Part shown: in pieces, positions 8,938-19,385 of the stretch
Numbering within the stretch: position 1 is the first letter of the stretch
Layout of the letters: each line of letters opens with the position of its first letter
Source: Oscillospiraceae bacterium
Lineage (GTDB): Bacteria; Bacillota; Clostridia; Oscillospirales; Acutalibacteraceae
Direction: 5' to 3'
DNA length: 64,000 nucleotides
Assembly (NCBI GenBank): GCA_015066515.1
Contig: SVOH01000007.1
Span: 1-64,000 of the forward strand
Translations under genes and position numbers: made by a program
The notes under the pieces: model-generated
What the model was told of the DNA's origin: nothing
Database searches by the model: none
The model's input: only the letters and a program-made list of their open reading frames with translations

Positions 8938-10521
8938 ATGTCAAAAATGATTCTTGACAAAATTGCCGAGATAAACGGCAGTATTAACGGGGTAGTTTGG
9001 GGAATATTTGGTCTTGCTCTACTCATTGGTACGGGTGTTATTGTTACTGCTTGTACAAAATTCTTTCAAATTTCTCGCTTAGGCACTTGGTGGAAAAACA
9101 CAATTGGAAATATGTTTTCTAAAGAGGTTTTGAAACACCGCAAAGAAAAAGGTACAATTTCACCCTTCCAGGCGCTTTGTACTGCCTTGGCTGCTACAGT
9201 AGGTACCGGTAACATTGCCGGCGTTGCTGCCGCAATTTGTGTTGGTGGCGCGGGCGCTGTTTTCTGGATGTGGGTTGCGGCATTTTTTGGTATGATGACC
9301 AATTATGCTGAAAACACATTGGGTATTTATTTCCGACGCAAGAATTCACAGGGTGAATGGTCCGGCGGTGCAATGTACTATTTGCAAGATGGTTTAGGCG
9401 GATATAAGTACGAGGATAAAAACAATCGCGTTAGTCTTAAAATTCCGGGTAAAATTTTAGCAATACTTTTCTGTATTTTTGCTATGCTTGCATCTTTTGG
9501 TATAGGTAGTATGGGTCAGGTAAATAAAATTGTCGCCAATGTTGCTGCTGCATTTGATGTAAAAGCGCTCTCAAGCATTGAGGTATTTGGCGGAATTTCG
9601 CTTTATAACATCATTTTGGGTGTAGTTATTATGGTGCTCACCGCAGTTATAACTCTTGGTGGTGTAAAGCGTATTGCAAATGTTGCTGAAAAGATTGTAC
9701 CCTTTATGGTTGTGCTTTTTGTAGCAGGTAGCATTGTTATTATAGGCGTGAACTATAACGCCATTTTACCTGCATTTAAGGCGATTTTTGTAAATGCGTT
9801 TAAGCCTGAAGCATTTGTAGGCGGCGGATTGGGTGCTGTTATACTAGCTATGACACAAGGCTTTAAGCGTGGTGTATTTTCTAACGAGGCAGGTCTTGGT
9901 TCGTCAGTAATGGTACACTCTAACTCAAGCGTAAAAGAACCTGTAAAGCAGGGTATGTGGGGTATATTTGAGGTATTTGCAGACACTATGGTTGTTTGCA
10001 CAATGACAGCGCTTGTTGTTCTTACGTCAGGTGGTCTTGAGGGCGGCGTTTTCAACGTAACTACCGGCGAAATAGCCAATGGCCTTAGTGATGCAACGCT
10101 TGTAGGCGGCGCATTTAACGAGGTGTTTGGTTGGGGTAACATAGGTCAGCGCTTTGTTGCTATTGCGATGTTCCTGTTTGCGTTTACCACAATTCTTGGA
10201 TGGTCACACTACGGCTCAAAGGCGTGGGAATATCTCTTTGGTGCAAAGACAACTATTATATTCCGTATAATTCATGTTTGTACGATTATATTTGGCGCAG
10301 TGCTTACGTCTTCACTTGCGTGGGATATTTCGGATACATTCAATGGTCTTATGATGATACCTAACCTTATTGGTGTGTTGTTTATGCTACCGTTGGTTGT
10401 TAAAATTACCAATAACTACATAGATCGTAAAGTTAAGAAAAAGGATGTAAAACCAATACTTTCTTATGATGAAAAAATTCAGGCCGAGGCTGAAGAGGCA
10501 ATTGCAAACGGCGCAGAATAA
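8938..10521 (+). CDS. alsT: Sodium:alanine/glycine symporter (AGCS family)
   Basis: ALAATVGTGNIAGVAAAI, GVFSNEAGLGSS, multi-TM; downstream of glycine riboswitch. Confidence 0.95.
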   Translation: MSKMILDKIAEINGSINGVVWGIFGLALLIGTGVIVTACTKFFQISRLGTWWKNTIGNMFSKEVLKHRKEKGTISPFQALCTALAATVGTGNIAGVAAAICVGGAGAVFWMWVAAFFGMMTNYAENTLGIYFRRKNSQGEWSGGAMYYLQDGLGGYKYEDKNNRVSLKIPGKILAILFCIFAMLASFGIGSMGQVNKIVANVAAAFDVKALSSIEVFGGISLYNIILGVVIMVLTAVITLGGVKRIANVAEKIVPFMVVLFVAGSIVIIGVNYNAILPAFKAIFVNAFKPEAFVGGGLGAVILAMTQGFKRGVFSNEAGLGSSVMVHSNSSVKEPVKQGMWGIFEVFADTMVVCTMTALVVLTSGGLEGGVFNVTTGEIANGLSDATLVGGAFNEVFGWGNIGQRFVAIAMFLFAFTTILGWSHYGSKAWEYLFGAKTTIIFRIIHVCTIIFGAVLTSSLAWDISDTFNGLMMIPNLIGVLFMLPLVVKITNNYIDRKVKKKDVKPILSYDEKIQAEAEEAIANGAE

Positions 10522-10541
10522 ATATAGTATTTTATTATAGA

Positions 10542-10576
10542 AAAAATCACGGATAGATTTTCTATCCGTGATTTTT
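10542..10576. terminator. Bidirectional terminator
   Basis: AAAAATCACGGATAGA-TTT-TCTATCCGTGATTTTT. Confidence 0.92.
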
Positions 10577-10579
10577 ATT

Positions 10580-12370
10580 TTATTCTTTTTCGTCGCTTAT
10601 AATTGCGATTGCAAGGTCACTGAGTTGAACATCATCAACCGGTCCCGGTGCTCCAGACATAAGCTCGGCACTAGTTGCAACCTTTGGAAATGCGATAACG
10701 TCACGTAGTGAATCACTACCAGTCATTATCATACAAAGTCGGTCAAGACCGATACCCATACCACCGTGTGGTGGTGCGCCGTAACGGAACGCGCCTGTAA
10801 GGAAGCCGAATTTTTGCTCGGCCTCTTCATCGCTAAGTCCTAACGCTCTAAACATTTGTGCTTGAAGCTCAGGATCGGTAATACGAATCGAACCACTTGA
10901 AAGCTCGGTACCGTTAAGCACTAAGTCATAAGCATTTGCGTATACCTTTTCGGGTGCAGTTTCAAGATATGGAATACATTCGTCAAGCGGAGATGTAAAT
11001 GGGTGGTGCATAGCATCCCAATTACCTGTTTCTTCGTTATACTCAAAGAATGGGAATTCGGTAATCCACAAGAAATTGTACTGATTTTGAGGAATTATAT
11101 CAAGACGCTTTGCAACGGTCAAACGAAGTGCACCAAGAACCGAAAGGGTAAGAGGCTTTTTATCGGCTACTATAAATACAACGTCGCCCTTCTCGGCACC
11201 TGTACGTTCTATAATTGATGACATTTCATCTTCAGTCATAAACTTAGCAAATGAGCAGGTGGGGATATCCTCTACCCAGCGTATAAATGCAAGACCCTTG
11301 GCGCCAATACCTTTGGCTTCCTCGGTAAGCTTGTCGATTTCTTTACGGGTGTAGGTGTCTACAGCCGCCTTTGCCGTAATTGCGCGAACTGTGCCACCGT
11401 TTTTAACGGTATCGGCAAATACGCCGAAGCCGCAGTTTTCGACAATATCCGAGATATCTTTAATTTTCATATCAAAGCGAGTATCGGGCTTGTCAGAGCC
11501 GTAATCGTTCATAGCATCGTCGTAACGCATACGTGGTAGTGGGGTAGGAATTTCTACACCGAGTACCTCGCGGAACAAGCGGCTTACATAGCCTTCTGCT
11601 ATGGCGAAAACATCATCGCGCTCTACAAAAGACATTTCAAGGTCAATCTGTGTAAATTCGGGTTGACGGTCAGCGCGCAGGTCTTCGTCACGATAGCAAC
11701 GAGCGAGCTGCATATAACGGTCAAAGCCTGAGAGCATAAGCAACTGCTTGTACATCTGAGGGGACTGCGGAAGAGCAAAGAAACTGCCCTTATGGATACG
11801 TGAAGGTACAAGATAGTCGCGCGCACCCTCAGGTGTAGATTTAATAAGAGTTGGTGTTTCAAGCTCGATAAATCCGTTTTCATCAAAGTAATCACGGGTT
11901 ACCTTTGCAATCTTGTGACGCATAAGTATATTTTTTTGTAAATCGGCACGGCGAAGGTCGAGGTAGCGGTATTTAAGACGTAAATCTTCTTTTGCGTTGC
12001 TATTTTCAACAATCTCAAAAGGAGGGGTCTTTGATTCGCCCAATACCTTAAGCTCGTTTACTTCAATCTCGATTTCACCGGTAGGGATTTCGGTATTTAT
12101 GGAAGAGCGCATACGAACGTTACCCTTTGCCATAACAACAAATTCGCTACGGAGTGCAAATGCTTTATCAAATATGCAACGGTCGGTATTGTCGTCAAAT
12201 GCAAGTTGTACAATACCTGTGCGGTCACGCAAATCTACAAATATCAGGGCACCCAAGTCGCGTTGGCGCTGTACCCAACCGCAAACAACAACCTCTTTAC
12301 CAATTTCATTTTTAGTGAGCGTACCGCAGTAGTGGGTACGCTTTAGTCCGTTCATTCTATCTAGTTTCAA
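10580..12370 (-). CDS. aspS: Aspartyl-tRNA synthetase
   Basis: RTHYCGTL, FVDLRDRTGIVQLAF, YRDEDLRADRQPEFTQID, GMGIGLDRL. Confidence 0.98.
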   Translation of the reverse strand: MKLDRMNGLKRTHYCGTLTKNEIGKEVVVCGWVQRQRDLGALIFVDLRDRTGIVQLAFDDNTDRCIFDKAFALRSEFVVMAKGNVRMRSSINTEIPTGEIEIEVNELKVLGESKTPPFEIVENSNAKEDLRLKYRYLDLRRADLQKNILMRHKIAKVTRDYFDENGFIELETPTLIKSTPEGARDYLVPSRIHKGSFFALPQSPQMYKQLLMLSGFDRYMQLARCYRDEDLRADRQPEFTQIDLEMSFVERDDVFAIAEGYVSRLFREVLGVEIPTPLPRMRYDDAMNDYGSDKPDTRFDMKIKDISDIVENCGFGVFADTVKNGGTVRAITAKAAVDTYTRKEIDKLTEEAKGIGAKGLAFIRWVEDIPTCSFAKFMTEDEMSSIIERTGAEKGDVVFIVADKKPLTLSVLGALRLTVAKRLDIIPQNQYNFLWITEFPFFEYNEETGNWDAMHHPFTSPLDECIPYLETAPEKVYANAYDLVLNGTELSSGSIRITDPELQAQMFRALGLSDEEAEQKFGFLTGAFRYGAPPHGGMGIGLDRLCMIMTGSDSLRDVIAFPKVATSAELMSGAPGPVDDVQLSDLAIAIISDEKE

Positions 12371-12385
12371 AAAAACACCTTCTAA

Positions 12386-13690
12386 TTACATTACTGATTC
12401 TTCTAAAGAAGAAAGCGCATCATCAAGTTTGATTTTCATAAATTGTTCGCTGAAATTATCAAAGCTTACTTCAAAAGTATCGCCTGATTTCATATTCTTA
12501 ATAGAGCCTTTGTTTTCGGACAGTTCGTTATCACCAACAACAATACTATATAAAGCCCCAATTTTATCGGCATACTTCATTTGCGCTTTAAGTCCTCTTC
12601 CGCAAACATCGCACTGTGCTTCGAATCCGTCATGGCGAAGTGCTGTACAAAGAGCAGTGGCTTTTAATGCTGCAGCGTTACCCATTGGTGCTATATATAT
12701 ATCACATTTCTTTGCTTCAGGAAAATCGGCATTTTGGTTTTGTAACGCTAGCATTAACCTTTCGATACCCATACCAAAGCCAAGAGCCGAAACCTGTGGG
12801 CCACCCATTTGCGACACAAGGCCGTCATATCGACCGCCACCGCAAACGGTGCTCTGCGCACCAATATCGCCCGAAACAAATTCAAATACAGTTTTTGTGT
12901 AGTAGTCAAGTCCGCGGACAATTTGTGGATTTACGGTGTATTTTATATCAGCAGCATCAAGATGCGCCTTAACACCATCAAAATGATTTTGACATTCGTC
13001 GCATAAAAAGTCGATAACCTTTGGTGCATCAGCAGCAAGGGATGAGCAAACAGGAGACTTGCAGTCGAGTATTCGCATAGGGTTGCGAGAAAGTCTGTCG
13101 CGACAGGTTTCACAAAGAGTGTCTATATGTGAAGCAAAATATTCACTAAGCGCCTTGTGATAATTCTTACGGCACTCAGGACAGCCTATTGAATTTATTT
13201 CGAGTGAAATATTTTTAATTCCAACAGTTTCTAACACTTGAAGGCCAAGAGAAATAACCTCGGCATCGGCAGCGGGTGAAGAAGCACCAAAGCATTCTAC
13301 ACCAAATTGATGAAACTCACGAAGTCGGCCTGCCTGTGGCTTTTCATAGCGATAACAACCGCCAATATAACAAACCTTTGCAGGCAATGCGCCATTTACA
13401 ATACCGTGTTCAATAACACTGCGTACAACACCTGCGGTAAGCTCAGGACGTAGTGTTATTGAACGTCCGCCTTTGTCATCAAAAGTATACATTTCTTTTT
13501 GAACAACGTCTGTGGTATCACCAACACTGCGCTGAAAAACCTCTGTGTGTTCAAAAACCGGAACGCGAATTTCGCGAAAGCCGTAAAGCGATGCAATTTC
13601 AAGCATCTTACCCTCTACAAATTGGAATTTGTGAGAGTCGACCGGTAACATATCATTCGTGCCTTTTATAGCACGGTTAATTTCTGCCAT
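12386..13690 (-). CDS. hisS: Histidyl-tRNA synthetase
   Basis: IKGTNDMLPVDSHKFQFVE, REFHQFGVECFG, GGGRYDGL. Confidence 0.98.
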   Translation of the reverse strand: MAEINRAIKGTNDMLPVDSHKFQFVEGKMLEIASLYGFREIRVPVFEHTEVFQRSVGDTTDVVQKEMYTFDDKGGRSITLRPELTAGVVRSVIEHGIVNGALPAKVCYIGGCYRYEKPQAGRLREFHQFGVECFGASSPAADAEVISLGLQVLETVGIKNISLEINSIGCPECRKNYHKALSEYFASHIDTLCETCRDRLSRNPMRILDCKSPVCSSLAADAPKVIDFLCDECQNHFDGVKAHLDAADIKYTVNPQIVRGLDYYTKTVFEFVSGDIGAQSTVCGGGRYDGLVSQMGGPQVSALGFGMGIERLMLALQNQNADFPEAKKCDIYIAPMGNAAALKATALCTALRHDGFEAQCDVCGRGLKAQMKYADKIGALYSIVVGDNELSENKGSIKNMKSGDTFEVSFDNFSEQFMKIKLDDALSSLEESVM

Positions 13691-13716
13691 TATCTAAAAC
13701 TTCCTGACTATATATT

Positions 13717-14118
13717 TTATGAGATTTTAACAATCTCGCGCCAATCAAGGTCGCCACGCTCAAGGCCGTGTACAAGCACCTCGGCGGTAGCAATATTTGT
13801 AGCAACGGGGATGTTATGAACGTCACAAAGGCGCAAAAGTACCTGCTCATCAGGCTCGGTTGGCTTAGGATTGAGCGGATCGCGGAAAAGTAGCAATAGG
13901 TCAATTTCGTCACAACTGATACGCTGAGCAATCTGTTGTGCGCCGCCTTGAGAACCTGCTAAAAAACGTGTAATTTGAAGTCCTGTGGCTTCACTTATAC
14001 TTTTTCCTGTGGTTCCTGTTGACACAAGATTATGTCGGCTTAAAATTCCACAATATGCAATACAAAATTGCACCATAAGTTCTTTTTTTGCGTCGTGTGC
14101 TATTAAAGCGATTGTCAT
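13717..14118 (-). CDS. mgsA: Methylglyoxal synthase
   Basis: [42 protein letters not shown]. Confidence 0.96.
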   Translation of the reverse strand: MTIALIAHDAKKELMVQFCIAYCGILSRHNLVSTGTTGKSISEATGLQITRFLAGSQGGAQQIAQRISCDEIDLLLLFRDPLNPKPTEPDEQVLLRLCDVHNIPVATNIATAEVLVHGLERGDLDWREIVKIS

Positions 14119-14142
14119 TTAAATTGCCCCCTTATGAGAATT

Positions 14143-14874
14143 TTATATTTTTTTAATTTTGGGTAATCTTATTTCTTCACCGCAAAGACGTCGAGCAATG
14201 CGGTAAAGAGATTTAAATGCTTTTGAATTTGTTTTTATTTTATGTGTAACACTCAGTAGCATTAGTTCGGTACTGTGTGGCACAAGGCCTAAAAGTCTAA
14301 AGCCTGATATATCTATTATGTCATCAATATTGCTGTATATTTTTTTCTTTATATATTCAGCGTCAAAACGATTAATTATGAGTCGTGCATCGTACTGCGT
14401 TGCGGGTAATGCTGCACAAACGGCCGCAGCATCGCGAACAGATACGGGATCAGGATTACATATGCTTAAGAATTGAGCATCTTTGCCAATTGCAGTATAC
14501 AGTGAAAAGTCAAGTCCTGCGCCAAAATCAAATATTACAACATCGTACATTTCTTTTACCGTAGCGGCAAACTTAGAAAGTGCTTCGGTAGATATTTTAC
14601 CAAGATGTGCAGGTGCGGGTATTACATTTATAAGTGGGTTATGCGGTAGGGTATATATACCGTTTGATATGGGAGCGCCATTTAATATGTCTGATAGGTC
14701 AAACACAACCTTGTGATCTATTCCTAAAAGCAAATCAAGACATCGCAAGCCTTCGTCCATATCAATTAGTAAAACATTTTTACCCATCTTAGCAAAGCCG
14801 AGAGCTAATCCACATGAAATAGTGGATTTTCCCGTACCACCTTTGCCGGATGTGGTTGCTAAACAAATGCCCAT
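14143..14874 (-). CDS. MinD/ParA-like P-loop ATPase
   Basis: TTSGKGGTGKSTISCGLALGFAKMGKNVLLIDMDEGLRCLDLLLG deviant Walker A. Confidence 0.88.
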   Translation of the reverse strand: MGICLATTSGKGGTGKSTISCGLALGFAKMGKNVLLIDMDEGLRCLDLLLGIDHKVVFDLSDILNGAPISNGIYTLPHNPLINVIPAPAHLGKISTEALSKFAATVKEMYDVVIFDFGAGLDFSLYTAIGKDAQFLSICNPDPVSVRDAAAVCAALPATQYDARLIINRFDAEYIKKKIYSNIDDIIDISGFRLLGLVPHSTELMLLSVTHKIKTNSKAFKSLYRIARRLCGEEIRLPKIKKI

Positions 14875-14945
14875 AAAACGCGCTCACCCGCCTTTTCACT
14901 TTCAAAGTATTTTACCACAAAAGGTATTTTATGTCAATTTTAAAA

Positions 14946-16931
14946 TCAACTAATTACAGTAAATGGAGGAATATCAGTAGAGGTATTTTCACTTGTTACA
15001 AAGTATGAATCAAGAATTTGTCTAACAAGGCTACCGGCAGCAAAACTCGATGCACCGTGCTCTAGAACTACGGATATGGCAATTTCAGGATTATCATATG
15101 GTGCAAACAAAATAAAGGTGGAGTGGTCTGCCTTTCCGTTTACCTGTGCGGTACCGGTTTTACCGCCAAGCTTTATAGGATAGTCGCCGAGTGCCGCTTG
15201 GCCTGTACCATCAACGGTAACCGAGAGCATACCTGTTTTGATAGAGGATATAGTGCTATCCTTTAATGATATTGTATTAAGCACCTGAGGTTTGCAGTCA
15301 TCATAGGTTTTTGTCATATCGTAAGATACAATTTTATCAATGAGGGTTGCTTTATAATGGGTACCTCCGTTTGCAAAGGTTGCAACGTAGTTTGCAAGCT
15401 GTAACGGGGTAAAGGCATTCATTTGACCAATTGCAATCTGCAAGGTATCACCACCCATACCGTTACTGGTGGGTTCAATCAATATGCCTGCGCTATCGTT
15501 AACCTCAACACCGGTTTTAACACCAAGACCAAATTGTTTAAAATAATCCGTCATAGTAATTGCGCCGATTCTACGTCCAAGTTCAAAGAAAAAGTAGTTA
15601 CAGCTTTTTGAAAGAGCGGCTGTAAGCCCAATATGCTTATGGTAGTGCATACAGCTTGGGCGGTAATCGTCGAAGTACCTGTATTCTCTAGCGCAAAATA
15701 TGGTTTCACTAGTATTATATAGATTGTTTTCAAGTGCTGCCGCAGCTACAATTGGCTTAATGGTAGAGCCTATTGGGTATACACCTTGGAATGCACGGTC
15801 GGTAAGCGGCTTTGTAGGGTCGGCAAGCAATTGATCGTAATTCTCTGATAAGGTTGCGGCATCATAGGTAGGGTAGTTAGCTGACGTCATAATACCGCCA
15901 GATTTTACGTCTATAACAACTGCGGCTCCTGCTTGGGCGGTGCCGCCTTTGCTTTGAAGTTCGCGAACGGTTGTAGCTAGAGCATCTTGTACGGTGCGTT
16001 GCATTTTGGCGTCAAGTGTTAGCATTACGGTTTTTCCGGGTGTTGCTTTCTTTGTTATTTCGGTATCTACTATGTTTCCTTCTTCGTCGAGGTAATAGGT
16101 TATTTCACCGTCTGTGCCACGCAACTGATTTTCGGCATAATACTCTATGCCGCTTTTGCCAACCTTATCATCAAAGGCATAGCCGCGGTCCTTGTAATTT
16201 TCACCTGCGGCCCAGTCTTCTTCATAAATAGGGCCAACGGTGCCAATTAGATTTACGGCAAGTGATGTGTCGGGGTAATATCTAAATGGAACAACATCTA
16301 CCGATACACCATCAAGCAAAAAATGTGATTCCAAAATCTTGCGCATAAGCTCGGTTGGAATATCCTCGGCAAAAGTATACGGATATGAAATTGAAAAGTC
16401 CTCAATCTCCATACTATATCTAACACCGGCAATTTTGCGTTGTTCTTCAAGTGAATAATTTTCAAGCTCATAACGTTCAATAAGTCGGATAAGACAATTA
16501 TCGGCTGTAGCATATTCGGCTAAATCGAGTGTTTTTATAAGCTTCGCATTTGATTCGTTGGGCTTAAAATCGTATGGTGCCGTGTACTGCAGTGGAAGCC
16601 TGTCCTTGTGTTCAACACTTTTTTCATCAAGAAGATTTACAAGACTTAGAATAATATCGTTAAGATTTTCTTTGACATACGCTTTGTTAAAAACAATATT
16701 GTATCCGTCGCGGTTAGCGGCAATTTGCCTACCAAAGCAGTCAAGTATTTCACCACGGGGTGCTTTAAGAATTGCCGTACGTGAAGAAGTACTGCCCTTT
16801 GAGTTTGAGGAATACTTGTCAGAATTAATTATCTGTATAGAGTATATTCTTGCTGTGTAAATTAGTAAAACTATAACCATAATTACAGACAAAACAGTAA
16901 GTGTGGTCTGATGTTTTCTGGTAAACGGCAT
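14946..16931 (-). CDS. mrdA: Penicillin-binding protein 2 (elongasome transpeptidase)
   Basis: YPIGSTIKPIVAAAALE (SxxK), KSCNYFF (SxN), KLGGKTGTAQV; next to mreBCD. Confidence 0.93.
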   Translation of the reverse strand: MPFTRKHQTTLTVLSVIMVIVLLIYTARIYSIQIINSDKYSSNSKGSTSSRTAILKAPRGEILDCFGRQIAANRDGYNIVFNKAYVKENLNDIILSLVNLLDEKSVEHKDRLPLQYTAPYDFKPNESNAKLIKTLDLAEYATADNCLIRLIERYELENYSLEEQRKIAGVRYSMEIEDFSISYPYTFAEDIPTELMRKILESHFLLDGVSVDVVPFRYYPDTSLAVNLIGTVGPIYEEDWAAGENYKDRGYAFDDKVGKSGIEYYAENQLRGTDGEITYYLDEEGNIVDTEITKKATPGKTVMLTLDAKMQRTVQDALATTVRELQSKGGTAQAGAAVVIDVKSGGIMTSANYPTYDAATLSENYDQLLADPTKPLTDRAFQGVYPIGSTIKPIVAAAALENNLYNTSETIFCAREYRYFDDYRPSCMHYHKHIGLTAALSKSCNYFFFELGRRIGAITMTDYFKQFGLGVKTGVEVNDSAGILIEPTSNGMGGDTLQIAIGQMNAFTPLQLANYVATFANGGTHYKATLIDKIVSYDMTKTYDDCKPQVLNTISLKDSTISSIKTGMLSVTVDGTGQAALGDYPIKLGGKTGTAQVNGKADHSTFILFAPYDNPEIAISVVLEHGASSFAAGSLVRQILDSYFVTSENTSTDIPPFTVIS

Positions 16932-16956
16932 TTAAAGTCACCTCGCTTTCTTGGTT

Positions 16957-17466
16957 TTAATAAAATTTTTTATAAAGTGCTTTTTCAAGATAATAAAAAG
17001 GGATAATAAATATTGCGGTAAAAACACAAGAGGGGATTACCGTATTTATAATGTATGTGAGATTTTCTGTAAATGATAGTGAAAATGCGTAGCAAAAAAT
17101 CCAACGAAGTAAAAAGTATAATAATGCACACAATACGCATAGTGTAATAGCCGATATGATATTATTGTTAAATAAATGCTTGGTAACCAGCACCGCCAAG
17201 AGACCCAAAAAACAAAATACTATAGCATTAAATCCAGGGGGTGTGTTTGCAACGGCATCTGTAAGAACACCAATAACAAGACCTGTAAATGCACCTCTAA
17301 GTTCGGAACAAAACATACCGATAGCTACGAGAAGCGATAGTGGTAACAGTGGACTTATATTAAATATTTTTACGCTGAAAGCGGCATTATATTGAATTAA
17401 AAAAAGTGCCGTAAACAAAAGCGTGTTGATTAGGCGAAGTGTAAAGGTATCTTTTGGACTTCTCAT
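16957..17466 (-). CDS. mreD: Rod shape-determining protein MreD
   Basis: Small multi-TM protein after mreC; start set at internal Met (MRSPKDTF) just past the mreC stop. Confidence 0.85.
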   Translation of the reverse strand: MRSPKDTFTLRLINTLLFTALFLIQYNAAFSVKIFNISPLLPLSLLVAIGMFCSELRGAFTGLVIGVLTDAVANTPPGFNAIVFCFLGLLAVLVTKHLFNNNIISAITLCVLCALLYFLLRWIFCYAFSLSFTENLTYIINTVIPSCVFTAIFIIPFYYLEKALYKKFY

Positions 17467-17470
17467 AGGG

Positions 17471-18331
17471 CTATTTACCACCATCCACAGAAATACCGCC
17501 TTGACCGTCAAAAGAGGTAACAATCATAACGGAACGTAACTCATCTATTTCGGCAAATGGTTTTATTTCGGCGTAAATCGAATTATTGCTCTCGTCAATG
17601 CCGATGTTGTTAACCGAACCTATAAGTAACCCTTCGGGAAAGATACCTTCGCCGGAGGTGACGACATAGTCACCGACAGCTACTGTACACGAGCGAGCGA
17701 GATTGGCAAAACGGCAGTAACCGTTTTTTGCAAGCGAAATATTGCCTGTAACAATTCCTGAATCGTGTGTACGGTTATCTAATGCACCAAGAGTAATATC
17801 AGGACTTAATATAGTAGTAACCTTACAAGAGGTTAGTCCAACTTCGGTTATGTAGCCTACAATACCCGCTTCGGTTATAACAGGATCGTATTTTTTAATA
17901 TTTGCGAGTGAACCCTTATTAATTGTAAAGCTACCGTATGGGTCGTTGCTGTCTCGCGAAATGAGTGCCGCATCACAAAAGGTAAGATCCGGGTTGGTTT
18001 CCTTTATACCAAGAAAATCTTTATAAAACTCATTTTGCTCTGACATTTCCTCGTAATTGGCAAGTTGGTTTCTTAAATCGTCAATTTCTGCACGTAGTTC
18101 AGAATTTTCAAGGCTTAATTCACTGCCATCATTGTAGGTTTGGAAGAAATCGGTAACAATATTGGAAACGCTTGTAAATAAGCTTCTAAACGGTGCTGAA
18201 ATGGTGCTTGCAATATCGGTTTGAGGAGACATACGATGGCCTATAATAGCAAATGATGCCGTAAGTAAAATTATGGCGCATAAAACAGCCAATATAATTT
18301 TAAATTGTCGGCTGCGAAGAAAAAAGCGCAT
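17471..18331 (-). CDS. mreC: Rod shape-determining protein MreC
   Basis: TM + coiled coil + GYITEVGLTSCKVTTILSPD; follows mreB. Confidence 0.95.
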   Translation of the reverse strand: MRFFLRSRQFKIILAVLCAIILLTASFAIIGHRMSPQTDIASTISAPFRSLFTSVSNIVTDFFQTYNDGSELSLENSELRAEIDDLRNQLANYEEMSEQNEFYKDFLGIKETNPDLTFCDAALISRDSNDPYGSFTINKGSLANIKKYDPVITEAGIVGYITEVGLTSCKVTTILSPDITLGALDNRTHDSGIVTGNISLAKNGYCRFANLARSCTVAVGDYVVTSGEGIFPEGLLIGSVNNIGIDESNNSIYAEIKPFAEIDELRSVMIVTSFDGQGGISVDGGK

Positions 18332-18348
18332 TTTTATTTCTCCTTAAT

Positions 18349-19368
18349 TTATCTGAATTTTTTTCCTCTACGGAAGGTGTAGTTAGCAAAACCAACGTCG
18401 CCTTCAAGACGCTTTTCGGCGCCAAGAACTACACAGTCAAGTGGATTTGCAGCAACAGAAACCGGCATACCGGTTTCTTCGGCTATAAGCTCGGCAAGGC
18501 CGCGCAGAAGGGCGGTGCCACCTGTAAGTGTGATTCCGCTGTCGATAATATCTGCCGAAAGCTCCGGTGGGGTTTTTTCAAGCGTGGTGCGTATGGCATC
18601 TATTATTTGTGTAATAGTATCAAGCATAGCACCGCGAATTTCGGCTGATGTTATGGTAACATTTTTAGGAAGACCATCTACAACATTTCGGCCCTTTATT
18701 TCAATAGAAGTCTCGCCCTCGTATTCCTTTGCAGAACCAATGTCTATCTTAATTTGTTCAGCAGTGCGCTCACCAATAAGCAAATTGTGCTTTTTGCGCA
18801 TGTAGTTAATAATAGCTTCGTCTAGGTCATCGCCCGCAGTACGAAGCGATTGCGCGGTAACAATATCTCCAAGTGAGATAACTGCTATTTCGCTTGTACC
18901 ACCGCCAATGTCAACTATCATATTACCGGTGGCTTCTTGCACCGGAAGCCCCGCTCCAACCGCCGCTGCCATAGGCTCTTCTATAAGGTCAATATCATAA
19001 GCGCCTGCCTGCTTTGCAGCATCGTATACTGCGCGGCTTTCAACTTCGGTAACACCGGTTGGTATGCAAATTACCATTCTTACACGTGAAAAGAATGAAC
19101 CCTTAAGCGCTACACTTACAAATCGTTTTAGCATTGCAGTAGTTACATCAAAATCGGCTATAACGCCATCTTTGAGTGGTCGTACGGCAACTATTGAGCC
19201 CGGTGTTCTGCCGATCATTTCTTTTGCCTCTGTGCCTACTGCACGAACAGCATCGCTGCGAACATCGTAGGCAACTACCGATGGTTCACGCATTATAATT
19301 CCTTTACCTTTTATACAAACCAAGGTGTTTGCAGTACCAAGGTCTACGCCGATATCTCTTGTGAACAT
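18349..19368 (-). CDS. mreB: Rod shape-determining protein MreB
   Basis: DIGVDLGTANTLVCIKGKGIIMREPSVVA, actin-like ATPase. Confidence 0.98.
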   Translation of the reverse strand: MFTRDIGVDLGTANTLVCIKGKGIIMREPSVVAYDVRSDAVRAVGTEAKEMIGRTPGSIVAVRPLKDGVIADFDVTTAMLKRFVSVALKGSFFSRVRMVICIPTGVTEVESRAVYDAAKQAGAYDIDLIEEPMAAAVGAGLPVQEATGNMIVDIGGGTSEIAVISLGDIVTAQSLRTAGDDLDEAIINYMRKKHNLLIGERTAEQIKIDIGSAKEYEGETSIEIKGRNVVDGLPKNVTITSAEIRGAMLDTITQIIDAIRTTLEKTPPELSADIIDSGITLTGGTALLRGLAELIAEETGMPVSVAANPLDCVVLGAEKRLEGDVGFANYTFRRGKKFR

Positions 19369-19385
19369 ATATAAACTCCTTAAAT

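Noticed and set aside
9753-10142. 129-aa minus-strand ORF
   Set aside because: Lies inside alsT on the opposite strand; no recognisable domain or SD.
12429-12902. 157-aa ORF on plus strand (and 12616-12972, 12809-13006)
   Set aside because: Antisense to hisS with low-complexity composition; a codon-bias artefact.
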